IMG/VR virus record: IMGVR_UViG_3300032931_000199
Coordinates: 1-37,641 of that record
DNA: 37,641 nucleotides
Strand: one strand, 5' to 3'
From: a virus
Shown: positions 17,160 to 30,600 of the stretch, piece after piece
How the letters are laid out: the number at the start of each line of letters is the position of its first letter
Numbering within the stretch: position 1 is the stretch's first letter
Made by a program: the position numbers and the translations under genes
The notes under the pieces: generated by a model
Databases searched by the model: none
Seen by the model: only the letters and a program-made list of their open reading frames with translations
What the model was told of the DNA's origin: nothing

Positions 17160-18602
17160 ATGCCATCTTGGTCCGGACAACTTTTTCAACTTGGTGGTAT
17201 GGCTCGTCAGCGGGCGAGCGATACCCGCAATCAGTCGATGGATCGCCAGCAGCAGAACGAGCAGAACATCCTAAATATGCTGGCACAGCAGGCTGAGGCC
17301 AACAAGCAGCGCAGGTTCCAGAAGCAGCAGGCGGACAAGGCCAAGAAGGATGCCCAGACCCAGCAGATGATTATGATAGGGGCGGGAGTTGCCGCCGGGG
17401 CTGCCGGGGGAGCGCTTCTGGCGCCAGCATTAGCAGCGGCACCGGCTGCAGCGGCGGCCGTTCCAACATCTCTTGCCGCAGCCTCTGCTGGATCGTTTGC
17501 TCCGGTGGCGGCAATGACAACTCCGGCTGCTTTGGCTGCGCCAGCAACACTGGGGTCGTCGGCAGGAGTTCTAGGGGTTGGTACAGGGGCAGGAATGAGC
17601 GTGGCGGCCAAAGGAGCACTCATTGGTGGAGTTGTTGGCGGACTAGGCGGAATGGCCGGTTCTCCACAGGCCGGTTTTCAGGCAGCCAACGACTACCACC
17701 AGCAAAACCAAGCAAACACCTATCGCCAGCAGGATCAGGCGATGGAGCAGGAGCGACTGGGATTCGCCCGTGAAGAGAGCGGAAGACGGAAGACGCAGTT
17801 CGGCCAGGAACAGAGTATGCGTGGCCGACTGGCTTCGGATGTCATGCCAGAGAAGACCCTTGCCAGATTCGGGAAGTTCGGACCGAAGGCCACAATGGGA
17901 GAGGTCATGGACGCCTATCCGGTGATTAGCGCCGGGCGGCAGCTTGAGCGGGACGACGCCTACGTCCAGCGCCAAAGAATTCAGCCGTTTGCCAATGCCC
18001 TTTCAAAGGTATGGAACACCATCGATCGCTTGGGGATGAACGTGATTGATGAAGGCGGGCGTGTCTCCGCCATCCAGGCCAGGAACGCCGGGAAGAGGCC
18101 GACGTATGACAGGACACAGCGGACGGCCATCGATCTGGCTGGTGGTCTCGACGAGCAGGGGATGCCGGTGAATCCGGAAGCCTACCAGGGAAAGCTCCAG
18201 CCGTTGCGGGAGGCTGAATTCAGACAGGCGACTGCCCCCCCGGAGCCGTCTCCCGTGGTGAAGGAGACTATGGACCTCGGGCAGGCGGCGGGAATTCCGA
18301 AGGAGGAAATCACCAGGGGAATGGGAAACAGGTTCGGCAAGATGACGGCCGAAGGTGGCGGCCCACCGGCACGGGAAATCTCCGAGGACGAGGCCAATCA
18401 ATTCGTAGCCAACATAAAAAGTCCGACAATGTCGGTAGATGGACAACTAACCGATAGGGGTCGGGAGTACGCTGACAACTGGCAGAATGGTCGGCTTTTG
18501 GCTGGACTTCACGGCGAGAAGGTCAAGTACCTTCTTGCACAGATGGGATACAAGCGAAAACCAAACGTGATCGGTGTTTTGATGGAAGGTGAAACCCCGT
18601 AG
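17160..18602 (+). CDS. Internal virion (ejection) protein 2, T7 gp14-like layout
   Basis: A 480-residue protein from ATG 17160, with a very strong ribosome site (GGAGGAGG, 17145-17152) overlapping the previous stop. Residues 1-70 form a Gln/Lys/Ala coiled coil. Residues about 70-165 are a long Ala/Gly-rich hydrophobic region able to insert in membrane. From 170 on it is a Gln/Arg-rich helical and polar region. This order matches internal core proteins of T7/P22-type phages (T7 gp14, P22 gp7) that form a channel across the envelope. The 3' end runs past the alternative GTG at 18589 of the giant gene; with the preferred start the gap is 16 bases. Confidence 0.55.
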   Translation: MPSWSGQLFQLGGMARQRASDTRNQSMDRQQQNEQNILNMLAQQAEANKQRRFQKQQADKAKKDAQTQQMIMIGAGVAAGAAGGALLAPALAAAPAAAAAVPTSLAAASAGSFAPVAAMTTPAALAAPATLGSSAGVLGVGTGAGMSVAAKGALIGGVVGGLGGMAGSPQAGFQAANDYHQQNQANTYRQQDQAMEQERLGFAREESGRRKTQFGQEQSMRGRLASDVMPEKTLARFGKFGPKATMGEVMDAYPVISAGRQLERDDAYVQRQRIQPFANALSKVWNTIDRLGMNVIDEGGRVSAIQARNAGKRPTYDRTQRTAIDLAGGLDEQGMPVNPEAYQGKLQPLREAEFRQATAPPEPSPVVKETMDLGQAAGIPKEEITRGMGNRFGKMTAEGGGPPAREISEDEANQFVANIKSPTMSVDGQLTDRGREYADNWQNGRLLAGLHGEKVKYLLAQMGYKRKPNVIGVLMEGETP

Positions 18603-18609
18603 GAAGAGG
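18601..18609 (+). promoter_or_regulatory. Ribosome binding site that fixes the giant gene start
   Basis: AGGAAGAGG ends 9 bases before GTG 18619. The longer frame from GTG 18589 has only GGAAG next to the start codon, and would overlap the previous gene by 14 bases. The 18619 start is therefore preferred. Confidence 0.5.
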
Positions 18610-18618
18610 CGTTCGAGC

Positions 18619-21600
18619 GTGCCATCATACCCGGAACAGGAATCGTACTACGATCGACGACGCAGGGAGTTGTCATACCATCTCGGTGCGCTCCCCGAGG
18701 TTAGCGACAGCTTCGTTCCAAATGTCAGAAAGCCAACCCAACTATCGGAGGGATTTTCCAGGAATGTAGCGGAGCTTGAAGAAATGATCGCCATAGGAGA
18801 GGCGAAACGGAAGTCCGCCTCCGCTGCTCCAAAGGAATCCCCCGGGCTGTTCACTAGGATAGCCAACTGGTGGTCGGAACCCGACGAGCCCGCAATCCCG
18901 AGGGGAGACGAAGTCTGGGATACCTCGGGCATGGAGAAACTTCCGGGCGATCCATCCTCTGATTTCGGCGGTCGCACAGCGCCGGGTCGATCTCTTGGTT
19001 CGATGGGCACGATGTTCCAGCGGAGAGAAACAGAGCCTCCCCTCATCAATGCCGACGACATGGACACTTGGAAGTCCCCTCCCCAGCCTACTCCTCCCCC
19101 CCCTATCGATCAGTCCCACAAGGGAATTCCCACGACGTCTTCCCAGAGGGTAATGCAACAAATCACCATGCCCGACGGAAGCAAGAAGATGGTCTCCCCA
19201 GGAGACGAGCTTCCACCGGGATACGAGTGGCAAGAGACGCCCTGGTATGAGCGGGAACCGCAGCCCCGGCAACCCAAGGAGCCAACTCCGATTCCGTACA
19301 CTGAGGAGGGATGGGCCTCCGTCAGCTCGGCAGAGGGAGAGGTCGGATTCCCCGTGGCCAAGATCGGCGGGTTCAAGCCGCCGATGACGACCCCCGGAGA
19401 GAGACCGCCGTGGCTTGACAGACCTGAGGTTGGCCAATTACCCCCACGCCTAGGAAACGGAAGGCTTCCCCTCACTCCGGAACCCGGCTCTACCGAAGAG
19501 CGGATTGCAATCATCGATAATTTCGAGCGACTTGGCGGCGCCAAATCCGATATTGCCCGGATATGGATTCAGGAAAAGGCACGAGAGATCGGAGAGCGAG
19601 CCAGGGCCGGTGTCGTCAACACGACGCAAATCCTTCCTCTACCGGACTGGTGGTCGGAAGAACGAACTCGGGCCGGTCAGGCTGCCGCCGAGCAGGCAGA
19701 GCAGGACGTCCTCGAAAGCGTCTCCAACGACGACACGCAACTGCGGGAGTCCAGGGAGTCGCTCCTCGCCAACCGAGCAGTCCGCAAGATAGAGGTCCAG
19801 AAGGAGGCCGATCGAATCCAGTGGGCGGCTAACCCCCCGGTGATCCAAACCAGATTACCCGGCCAGCGCCAGGGGATCGGGGAGGCCGTCCAGGGTATGG
19901 TCCCCGACTACGAACCCAGGATGAAGATCAGGACCGGCCCCGAGCCGCAGGTCGCCGGGAACATCGACCTCAACAAGCGGCCGGTAGTTTACAACAGCGA
20001 GTACGGAAGCTGGAGCACGGTTCGCTCCCGAACGATCGAGGAGGACGGCAACTACGTCCTCATCCCGACGGTCAGCGAAGACGGTCGGATGATGACCGAC
20101 GGAGAGGCCGAGCAGCAGTACCGGACCACTGGACGTCACCTTGGAAAGTTCCGAGACCTCCCGACATCGGAAGCCTACGCCAAATCCCTAAGCACGGAAC
20201 AGGCCGAGGACTACAAGCAACTGAAGGATGCCAACTCCCCGAAGCAGCGGGAGGTCATAGAGCCCCCAACCCAGGAAGAGTTAGATGCCCTGAATTGGCA
20301 GTATCTCCGGGGGACGATCAAGCCACAGGACTTTGAGCGGATGCAGCGGGCCGAGGCACGCACAAAGGCCCAGGGCGGAATAGACGTCGGCAGAACATCC
20401 TCCGTAGAGGAGCGTGTCTCACAAGAATTCCTTTCCCCGATCTTCGATCAGGTTGTCGGTATCCCGGTCGAGCTGGCCAGGGTCACGGGCCTGACCGGCG
20501 ATCTCCGCAAACTCGGGATCGTGGGCCCAGAAAGAGAGGGAATCCCAGACTACGTCTCGACCGCCTCGCAGCTCCCCCCTCCGGCAAGCAGGGAGGAGGC
20601 CGCCTTGCGCACGATGGCCCATTGGTCCGGAGTGACGGCGTCGGTAATGTTGCCCAGCGGGCCCAAGTTCGCCGCAGACCTGGTTCGAGGCGCAGGAAGG
20701 AAGTTGCTGGAGAAGACCGCCAAGCAGGGCGTGGAGCGAGTCACGTTCCAGAGGGCGAAGGACCTCTACCGAGAAACCTCGGCGGCGGCCTACCCCGCTC
20801 GCCAGGCGGCCCAGCGGGAGGCGCAGCGGGTGGATCGTCTTATCAATGAGGCCATGAAGGACTCGACGAAGACCGCTGCGGCCAGAGAGGCATACACCAC
20901 CTTCAAGGACCTGGAAGCCAAGGCCATTCTTGCCACCCAAAACATGAGGCGATCCGGGACGCTCCTCTCGAAGATGGCCACCGACCCGACCGGCGCACAG
21001 AAGTGGTTTGGGAACCTGCTCACCGGAACGAGCGCCCACATGGGCGCCTTCATGGGCGCCGGGCAGGTCCCCGGATTGATCGAAGGGACCGTACCGATCG
21101 AGAAGTTCCTGTTCTCCACGCTCATGCCGCAGACGGCGTTCGCCTGGGATATCGGGCGTGGCGTCCAGGACTTGATAACGGTGGCCGCTGCTGCGAAGTC
21201 CGGGGGCATGACCCCTCAAGAGCTTCAGCAGGCGGCAGAATTTCTCGATCCGCTCGTCATGTGGGGAAGTATGCGGGAGTACGCCGGGGGGATGAAAACC
21301 TACAAGAAGGGGTTGGCCTATCTCCGACATTTGCAGTCCAAGGGGCTCATCCAGACCCCCGAAGAGGCGGCCCAGACCTTCGCCTCGATGATGCCAACAC
21401 CGAACGCCATGCGCCGTGACTGGTTGGGGCGCAAGGTGCGTGTGATCCCCTACGACACGGCCGACGGGAAGCCGGAGCCGCTCAGCCCCGGCTATCGCCA
21501 TATCGAGAATCGACTGGCGTTTGACGGACAGCCGTCACAGCGGGGAAGTGGCGCCACCGACGGATATCTGGTCGCCCATGCGAGCGTGGAGAACCTCATT

Positions 21601-24600
21601 CGGTGGGCAGACAGCGTCCACAACAGGAGGGCGGAAGCCGGGAAGGCCGGTGCCGAGGCTGGCGGAATCGATGCGGCCGACAGCGTAATTGCGTCCCTGT
21701 TTCCCAGAGTTACCGGACCCAGGCCGCCGACCACTCCTCCGCCCGGGGGAGAGGCAGAGCCCGCCCCAGAGGCAGAGCGATTCCCCCAGGGCAGCGTACA
21801 ACGCCGTCTCCTCAATAAATACGGCCGTCAGCCTGTGCAGGTGATTTACTCCGAAGAGGCTGGTCCCCGCATAGTCGATCCCAGCAAGACCGACATGATG
21901 CTCCTCCCGCAAGATGCCGATCTGCCCCAGAAGGGTCGTGCGGCCGTCGAGCGGGCTCACGAGGGCCCTGCGTGGCGGGAAACGCCTGTAACGCCAGCGG
22001 AGAAGCCCCCAACGGCCAGGGAGCAGATGATCTCTGGAATAGTAGGGGTTCCCAGGGCCACCCCCGAGTATTGGAGAGAGCGGCCCTATGTGGAGCTTGC
22101 GGAGCGTTACACCGAGCTGTATGGCGAGAAGCCAACGATCACAGACCGAGATCAACTCACCAAGGCCGTCATTGAGAAAGAGGACCTGCCGGAAGAGCAG
22201 AAGACGCCTGAGTTTTGGAAGGACATCTCCGACGAGGACGTCGGCAAGGCGTACATGGCGGCCACCGGGAAGAAGCGGCCGATCCTGGAGATGCGCCCGG
22301 TATTCAAGAAGGTCGGCGATCTGGGCCGCACGCCGATCACGGGGAGAGAGGCGGCCGAGGGCCCGCAGCCCGAGTTCGTTGGAAGACCAAGGCAGATAGA
22401 GGCGGAGGGGCCCTTCCCGCAAGACGCAGCGCTCACCGGAATCGAAATGACCCGAGAGGTTTCGCCGGGCGCCGCCCCGTCCGGACCCGGAATCCGAAAG
22501 TCCTTCGACATAGGCCGAGACCTCCATTCCGCCCAGCAAGAACTCGACGTCATCGACGGGATGCTCGGGAATGAGGGTCGTCGCACCCTGCCCGTGACCA
22601 ACGGATCGACCTATCGGCGCCAGTTGCTTTCCGACCGAATCGACGGGCTTCGCCAGGAGTTGCGGGACGTGACGATCGCCGAGGAAGAGGCCGACCGCCA
22701 GGAGATTCCCAGAAGCACGAAGGAAGAGGCCCTCCGCAAAGAGGCGGATGTTGCCGAGCAGTCCGGATTCTTCTCGAAGTCCCAGCGATACCTGCGACAG
22801 GCGGAGAAGATCAGGGCCGAGCGAACGGCGGCCCGTCCCGCCCGGGCGGACGAAGTCATCACCGAGATCGAGGCGGAAAGCGCACGTCCTACCGGGAAGG
22901 GAATCCCCCGATGGCTGGCCCCTCTCGGAAAACTTGAGTCCGACGCCCTGATGAAGATTGAGCGGTCTCAGGAGACCGAAGAGGGCGTGAAGTCGCACCG
23001 GGTTTCACGGGGAACCAAGACCGATCAGCTTCGTGAATACTACGAGGCCCTGGGAAGAGTTGTCCAAATAGAAGACGTGCTCGACGAGAAGGGCGAGCTG
23101 GCCGGGCGCATGGTCTATGTCACCGCCGGTCAGGCGCAGGAGCCCGTTCGGCCGAAGGGGGCGACGCCGGTCGAAGAGGGAGGGACCCTGATCCGGGCGG
23201 AACCACCGCAGACGAAGGACCGTTCCCGCAAGGAGTACCGGGCGCTCGTGCAAACACTGGAGGCCGGAGACGAGCAGGCTCGGACGACGTCCAAAGAGCA
23301 TCCATTTGGAGAAGCGTGGCAGAGACAGAGAGCAGCAATCGTTGCCAGAATGGGGGAGTTGTGGAAGATCATCACTACGAAAGGAAGGCCCGATGAAGAA
23401 CAGAAAGGTGAAGCCGCAAAAGAAGTCAAAGGGCAAGAAGTACAAGTTCCAAGACAGCCCGGCGCAGTCCAGCGCCCCGGTCAGGCGCCCGCCCAAGTAC
23501 CCCCCGCCGTAACCGGAAAACGACCTCCGGTGCCTCCATCGGACGGTCCCGACGGGGGGGCTACGGTCCCACGACCGACCCCTCCGCCGGTTCATCCGCC
23601 GTCCGTCGCCGGAATGGAAACGAGCGACGACATTGAGTCCATCTTGGGGGCCCTTGGCGGGAATGAGGGAACCACGATCCCGCCAGCCAAGAAGCCTCCG
23701 ACAGGCGCTGCTCCAGCTCCGCCGGTCGGGCAGATCGGCGGGAAGGAAGTCCTCGCCACCATCCCCGTAGCGGACATCCACGTCGATCCGGTCCGGTTCC
23801 AATTCAAGCAGAAGACCAACAAGGAAGGCGCCGGGGTTTCACTGATCGGAGTCGAGAAGTTCGATCCCGACCTTGCTGGCGTAATCGCCGTATGGCGGGA
23901 CCCGGACGACGGAAAAACCTACGTCGTCAACGGACATCATCGCCTCGCATTGGCCAAGAGGGCTGGCGTAGAAAACATAGACGTTCGATACATGAACGAA
24001 CCTACGGCCCAGCGGGCCCTGGCGCTCGGGGCCATGATGAACATCGCCGGAGGGCACGGAACCCCAGTTGACATCGCCACGTTCATGCGGGCTTCTGAAA
24101 CCACCGAAGAGATGCTTCGGGAGTCTAAGACCATCGACATGACAACGCCTTCCGTTGACTTGGCCGTGGGGCTATCCAAGCTGTCCCCGGACCTGTTTGC
24201 CGACGTGGTGGCAGACCGTCTTGCCGTGGAGCGTGGGTCACTCATTGGAAAAGGGCTCCCCGATCATTCCGACCAACGGGCGCTGATGAAGCAGCTCGAC
24301 AAGATCGGCAAGTCCGGGAGGACAGTCACCAACCGATTCATCGAAGAGTTGATCGCCTTCGCCAAGTCCGACACGCCCAGGACCACCAAGAAGGAAGCCA
24401 CGCTCTTCGGAGATGAGGAAGTCGATACGCTCCACCTGGAGGAAAAGGCCGCCCTCTCTGACTGGATCAGGCAGCGGTTGGCAGAGACCTCTCGCCTGTT
24501 CAAGAGCCTGTCCGTGGAGCGCCGAGCCGAGGCCATCAAGTCGCTCGGCGTCGGCGAGGTCTCGCCGGAGAAGGCCGCCGAAGTTGCCGAGAGCGCCGTA

Positions 24601-27600
24601 AGGGCTGATGACTATTACAAACGGCTGAGAACCTTCAAGAATGACATTTCCGCCGCCCTGAACCTGGGGACCCAGCGAATCGTCGAGGGCCAGGACAAGG
24701 CGACCGTCCAGAAGGAGACGCTTGATGCCATCCGAAAATCGATATCCGAGACTCACGCCCGAGGAGGTCCAGAGGATGCTGAAAAAGGTCCCGATGTATC
24801 TCCGGGACGAGCGCCCACCCCCACGGGCGAAACCGGCACCGGAGCCCTCTTCGGCGGCGGCGCCGGAACCTCCGAAGTCCCGCTCACCGGGGACCAGCAA
24901 ACCTTCCTCGACACCACGCCCGTAGAGAAGCCGAAGCCGGACGTCGAGGGCCAGCAGACGATGTTCGGCGGAGACGCAGGCGAGGAGCCCGGCGCCCCGC
25001 CTCTTGTCGAGCGCCCAAAGCCTCCGGCCGGACCGCAGGTCGGCGACGATGTACGCAACCCGAAGACCTCTGAGCGTGGAGTGGTTGTCGCCGACCCCAC
25101 AACCGGGAAACTCCGGGTGAAGTCGAAAGGGGCGAATCCGGTTGACCTGACCGATGTCTGGGTAAAGGTCAGCGACGAAGTTGCGCCCCCCGAAGAGGAG
25201 ACCGGAAAAAACGAGATTCCCGGCGCCGTATGGAAGGCCCTCGACGAGTTTGGAAACACGCTACAGCCGTCTCGACGTTACGCCCGACGCTACGCCGAGT
25301 GGATCGCCGCTGGACGAACCGGAGACCTTCCGAAGATCAACAGTGACGTTTCCGAGACGACGGCCGGGGCCATCCGCCGCCGCATCAACAACGCCTTCGT
25401 CTCGGCAGCGGCCGCAGCCGCCAAGGATGAGGGGAAGAAGGAATCGGAGGAAGAAAAGGCCGAGCGCCATCCGGGCCACTACTCGATCGAGACGGACGCC
25501 GAAGGCAACCCACGCATCTACGGAGACACGCCCCTGATTAGCGGCATGGAGCGGGCGGGCATTGGAAAGGTGAAGAGCTACGGATTCGGCGAGTTCTCCA
25601 TCATCACCAAGGAGGGAGACGAAATCAGCTTCGTTCGAGAGGACGAGCACGCATTCACCGGGAAGGTCGGGAGAGCGCACCACCTGAGCGGCGACCACGA
25701 CGTCATCATGGACGCCCTGAAGAAGATGTTCCCGAAGGACTTCGAGCCCAAGCAAGAGGCGAAGACCGAAGCGCCCCCGACGGAGGGAAAGACGGGCCAA
25801 TGGAGGCCCCTGCCCGGCGCCGACCGTGGGAGGACTGGGAACCTGAAGCTCGACCGGGACGCCTGGGCTGGCTCGCTCGAAACCATCGCCGACGAGTCCC
25901 GCAAGACGCACCGAGCCGGTGCGGACGCCCTGGCTCGAATCTCTGGGAGGCTGCGGGAGGCCGAAGACACTGGGCGTGTAGGTGAGCTGGTCAAGGAGCT
26001 GGAGGTAGCCAAGACCGCCCTTCCGCAATCCGTCCGGTACAAACTTGATCGCACGATCCAGGACATGCAGGCACCTGGAGACGTCGCCGAGGTTGCCCCC
26101 AGGATTCGCATGGCGAACGCCGTCAAGGGCGTGCTGTCCAGGGGGGAGAAGATCGTCAGCACGCAGGGCCTTCGGGATGTCGCCACGCAAGCCTATGGAA
26201 AGTCGTCTGGCTCCGGAGATTGGACGGACAAGGATGCCTACGGAAACATGGAGCTTGGTCAAGCCCTGCGAAGCCGTGACGCCATCACCACGATTCCAGC
26301 GGACGCCGGGGGGGCCAAGAAAATCATCGCTGGCCTGCGGGAGCAGATAGGTAGCCTACCCCGGCAGTATTCCCGCACGGGGGAGCAGATCGCCACCCAG
26401 TTCTTTGCCACCCCGGCGCACTACGCCTTCTTGGCTAACTGGGCGGCCGGTACAAGACCAGAAGACCTCGTGTTGGAGCCAAGCGCTGGTCTCGGGGCGC
26501 TGGCCGTCTGGCCGAAGATCAGCGGGGCGAAGGTATGGGCGAACGAGATGGACCGAGGGCGCCGGGCGACCATTCGGGCGTCTGGGTTGGTCGATGGGGT
26601 TAGCGGAGAAAACGCCGAGCCCTACGGTCCAAACAAGGGTCTGTCGGCCCTGCATAGACTTCTCCCGCAGATGGGTGGGCGCCCGACGGTGGTGATTATG
26701 AATCCGCCGTTTTCGGCATCCACCAGGACCGACAAGAAGGACACGCTCACGGGGGCCCGCCACGTCGATGCCGCCTTGGACGTTCTATCGCCCGGTGGCC
26801 GACTGGTTGCCATCCTCGGAGGAGGGGGAGGGCGTGAAGACAGCGGTGGGATGGCCATGCGAGCGAAGAGCCCGCAGGTGCAAGAGTGGTGGTCGAAGAT
26901 CAAGAAGGCATACAATGTAAGGGCGGACATCGGCATTGAGCCGAGCGAGTACCTCTCAAGCGGTACGAAGTTCGGAACCCGCCTCGTGGTGATCGACAAA
27001 CCCCGCACGGGTGAAGAGCCGGACGGGAAGAAGGTCGTAACCGGCGAGAACATGCCGATTGAGGATGCCCTGACGGCTCTTCAGGAGGTCCGCCGTGATA
27101 GACCAATACCAGAAATACAGGAAGCGTCCGGTCGTGGTGGCGATAGCCGAGCTGCTGGACCGAGAGCTGAAGAAGGACCCCGGGCTGGACCCGAAAGATT
27201 ACCAGGGGAACTTCCCGCCCCTGGCAGCTCTGGAGATGTACTACAACCAGACCGGGTTCCAGAAGGTGGGGCTGGACGAGACGTTATCCAGCCTGATGTG
27301 GAGACCCAACTACCTCGGTCTGATGTTCAGCCACCCGGAGCTGGTGGGGAGCCCGGAGGAAATCGGGAAGATGAGTCTAAAGGACTTGGTGAACGTCCTG
27401 TGGGACCTGATCTACGGGATAGCTCAGGGAGGGGACGACCCCCTGGGGATAGTGGAGGACTCCGGTCAGGAGACGACATCGACAGAATCCTCGGAGAATT
27501 CGGAGGCCCCTCTGGAGTCCCAACCAGGGATCGAGGCCCCGCCGGACTTCCAAGCGAATCCGTCGGCGCTCCCGCCGAAGGGCTCAGTCCAGATGCCAAG

Positions 27601-30600
27601 AGCGCTCTCTACTCCAAGCTCGGAGAGGCCGTAGCCAATAAGTACAATCTCGAAGTCACAGACCCAAAAGACCTACAGCGCCTGGGAATGTCGTACAAGC
27701 AAGCCCGGGACGGAGCCCTGTCGGTTGATAACTTCAACAAGTTCATCTCCGACAACGTCGAGATGGGCTGGTACAAGAAGAAGCAGCAACCCCCAGCCCC
27801 ACCCCCGAAGCCGCCGCCGCCGACTCCTCCACCGACTCCGCCTCCGACTCCTCCTCCACCAAAGGGACCGGAGGGAGAAGACGTTGTCGAGACAGAGGGG
27901 TTCAAGCGGTGGAAGCCCCAAATAACCAAGGCCAAGTTGGCCGATGGATCGGAGGTCGTACTGAAGGCCCACCCAGCGCCGCTTGTCGAGACGCTGGCCA
28001 TGAACAGCGTCGATGTACCCAAGATCACCTACCGTCCGGACCTGCCACGAAAGACGCTCGAATCCGGCATAATCTCTGTCGCCCAGTATGAACCGATCGC
28101 CCTTGCCGGTCAGGCCCACGAAAGGTTCCTGCCATCCGGAGTCCGACAGGCAATAGCCGTTGGAGACGGAACCGGGGCTGGGAAGGGAAATATCGCCGCA
28201 GGGGTTTTCCTCGACAACTTTAGGCGTGGTCGAACCAAGGGAGTCTGGGTGACTACCGGATTCAACCTCTTCGACCAAATGGCGAAGTTCTGGAAAGATG
28301 TCGGCGGAGAACCTGGGGAGTTTTTCTCGCAACAGACGTACAACGCCAACCGGGTTATCGACCGCAAGACCGGAATCATGCTGGCCGGATACGACACTCT
28401 TAAGCGGGAAGAGGTCAAGGCCGGAGACAAACTGAAGACTCGGTCAAGGGTAGATCAGCTCTCCGAGTGGCTTGGAAACGACTTCGACGGGGTGATTGTG
28501 TTCGACGAAGCCCACTATGCCAAGAATTCTATGGACACAGAGGGAGATCGTGGAACCGCCAAGAAGTCACAGAGAGCCGCCGCCGTTATCGCCCTGCAAG
28601 ATCGCTTCCCCAAGGCCCGCATCGTGTACCTGTCGGCGACCTCCGCCGTGGAACCGAGGCACCTTGCCTACATGGATCGACTCGGTCTTTGGGGAAAGGG
28701 AACGCCCTTCCCGAACAAGGAGACCTTCATCAACGCCATCGAGGCGGCTGGGCTGAAGGGAATGGAGATCGTTGCCCGGGACATGAAGTCCACCGGGCGC
28801 TACGTCAGCAGACAACTGTCATTTCGTGATGAGCAGGGGCGTCCGGTAACGCAACAAAAGCTGATTCACAAAACCAGTCCAGAAGAACGGGCGATGTATA
28901 ACGACATGGCCCGTGCGTGGCAGAAAATAAACGAATCGATCCAAGGAATCATTCACGACATAGACGCCGAGGGCACACCGCAGGCCATGCTGGCTAGCCA
29001 GCAATTCGGCACCGCCCAGCAGACGTTTTTCCGCAGGCTGATTCTTGGAATGCAGACCGGAACAATGATCCGGGACATCGAGGAGAAGTTGGCGCAGGGC
29101 AAGAGCGCCCTCATCCAGCTCACCCTTACCGGAGAGGCCGACTTCAAGCGCAAGGTGGCCGGGAATGTCGGCGGAGACAGCGAAGCTATCGACCTCTCGC
29201 CCCGTGACGTGTTGATTAACTACCTCAGAAGCTACTACCCCATCAACGTCGTTACAACCGAGATGGACACGGACGGAAGGCCACGCAGGGTCCAGACAGA
29301 AGAAATTGACCCGGATGCACTACGGGCGAGAGACGCTCTTATCGAGCAGTTCGCCTCGATTGCCCCTCCAGAGAACGCCCTCGACCAAATCATACTTCAC
29401 TTCGGAGCCGACGCCGTCGCCGAAGTCACCAATCGCAAGCAACGGATAGTGAAGAACGATGTTGGTCGAAGGATCACCCAAAACCGGACTGACGCTGACG
29501 TAGCCAACGACATTTCTGACTACCGGGCCGGGAAAAAGCTCATCCTGATCTACAGCTCCAAGGGTGGGGTAGGGGCCGACTATCACGCCGACCGGAACAT
29601 CCCCAACAACCGACCCCGGGCCCACTATCTGCTCGATCCGGGGTGGCAGGCTACGGTGGCGATTCAGGGCCTTGGGCGAGCCAACCGAACCAATCAAACC
29701 GCACCGCCAGAGTATTTCCTCATGTCCCCCGACGTCATCCCGGGGTACATGCGGTTCATCAACACCATCGCCTCTCGCCTCGGAGCGCTTGGGGCGATAA
29801 CCAAGGGAGAGCGCCGATCGGTTACTGGCGGGATGTTCGGTGAGCACGACGCCTTCGAGGGAACGTATGCAAACACGGCGCTGAGCAGGCTCATTTCCGC
29901 CATTGCGGGAGTGGATGAATCCGGGAGGGATGTTCGGGAGCCCGGCCCAATAGGAAGGGAAGATTTCGAGTACAAGACCGGCCTGCGCACGACCACGAAC
30001 AGACGGATGAAGGGGCATGAGGGTTCAGTTCGAGTCGCCAACATTCCTCCGCTAGGGAGATTCCTCAACCGGGTCCTGATGATGGAGCTTGACGATCAGG
30101 CCAAGGTATTCGACGACTTCATGGCCCGCTTCGACAGGGTCATTTCCGATGCCAAACAGGAGGGGACCTACGACTCTGGCGTCGAAAAGATCGAGGGAGA
30201 TCGGATCACGAAGGACGGAGAAGACGTCGTTGCCTACACCCACAAGGAAAGCGGCTCCAAGTCATACTACACTCGGCTGAACGTCGAAGAACGCAACGTG
30301 CTCCGCCAGTGGAAGGACATCAACGAACAGCAAACGGATGTCGAGTTCTACCGCAACAACATCAGCGGAATGATCGCCGGGTTCGGCGGCACCGTAAACC
30401 GCACGGACTCGGTGACGCACGAAGTGACCACCAAGCGATTCCGCTACGGTCCGCTGCAAAACAGGTGGCAAGAGCCGGTCGATACCAAGGAGCTGTACGA
30501 CCCGAAGAAGTGGGTGAAGATTCCAAAAGATCGAGCGCAGGTTCTATGGGATCAACAAGGCGCCGAGCAGTCGGAGTACACCAGCCACACCCAGCACATG

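Noticed and set aside
18589-18618. GTG 18589 as start of the giant gene
   Set aside because: The ribosome-like GGAAG abuts the codon; AGGAAGAGG fits GTG 18619 better. It remains possible.
21603-21818. Alternative-frame ORF (71 codons) in another giant-gene linker
   Set aside because: Tested as a further nested gene, but the product is Arg/Gly/Gln-rich without natural pattern and has no good ribosome site.
25181-25537. Alternative-frame ORF (118 codons) in the giant gene
   Set aside because: Arg/Pro/Ser-rich with no folded-looking segment, unlike the three nested ORFs that were kept.
27725-27925. Alternative-frame ORF over the Pro-rich hinge
   Set aside because: Pure reading of the CCN/CTCC repeats in another frame; Arg/Leu/Ser-rich.
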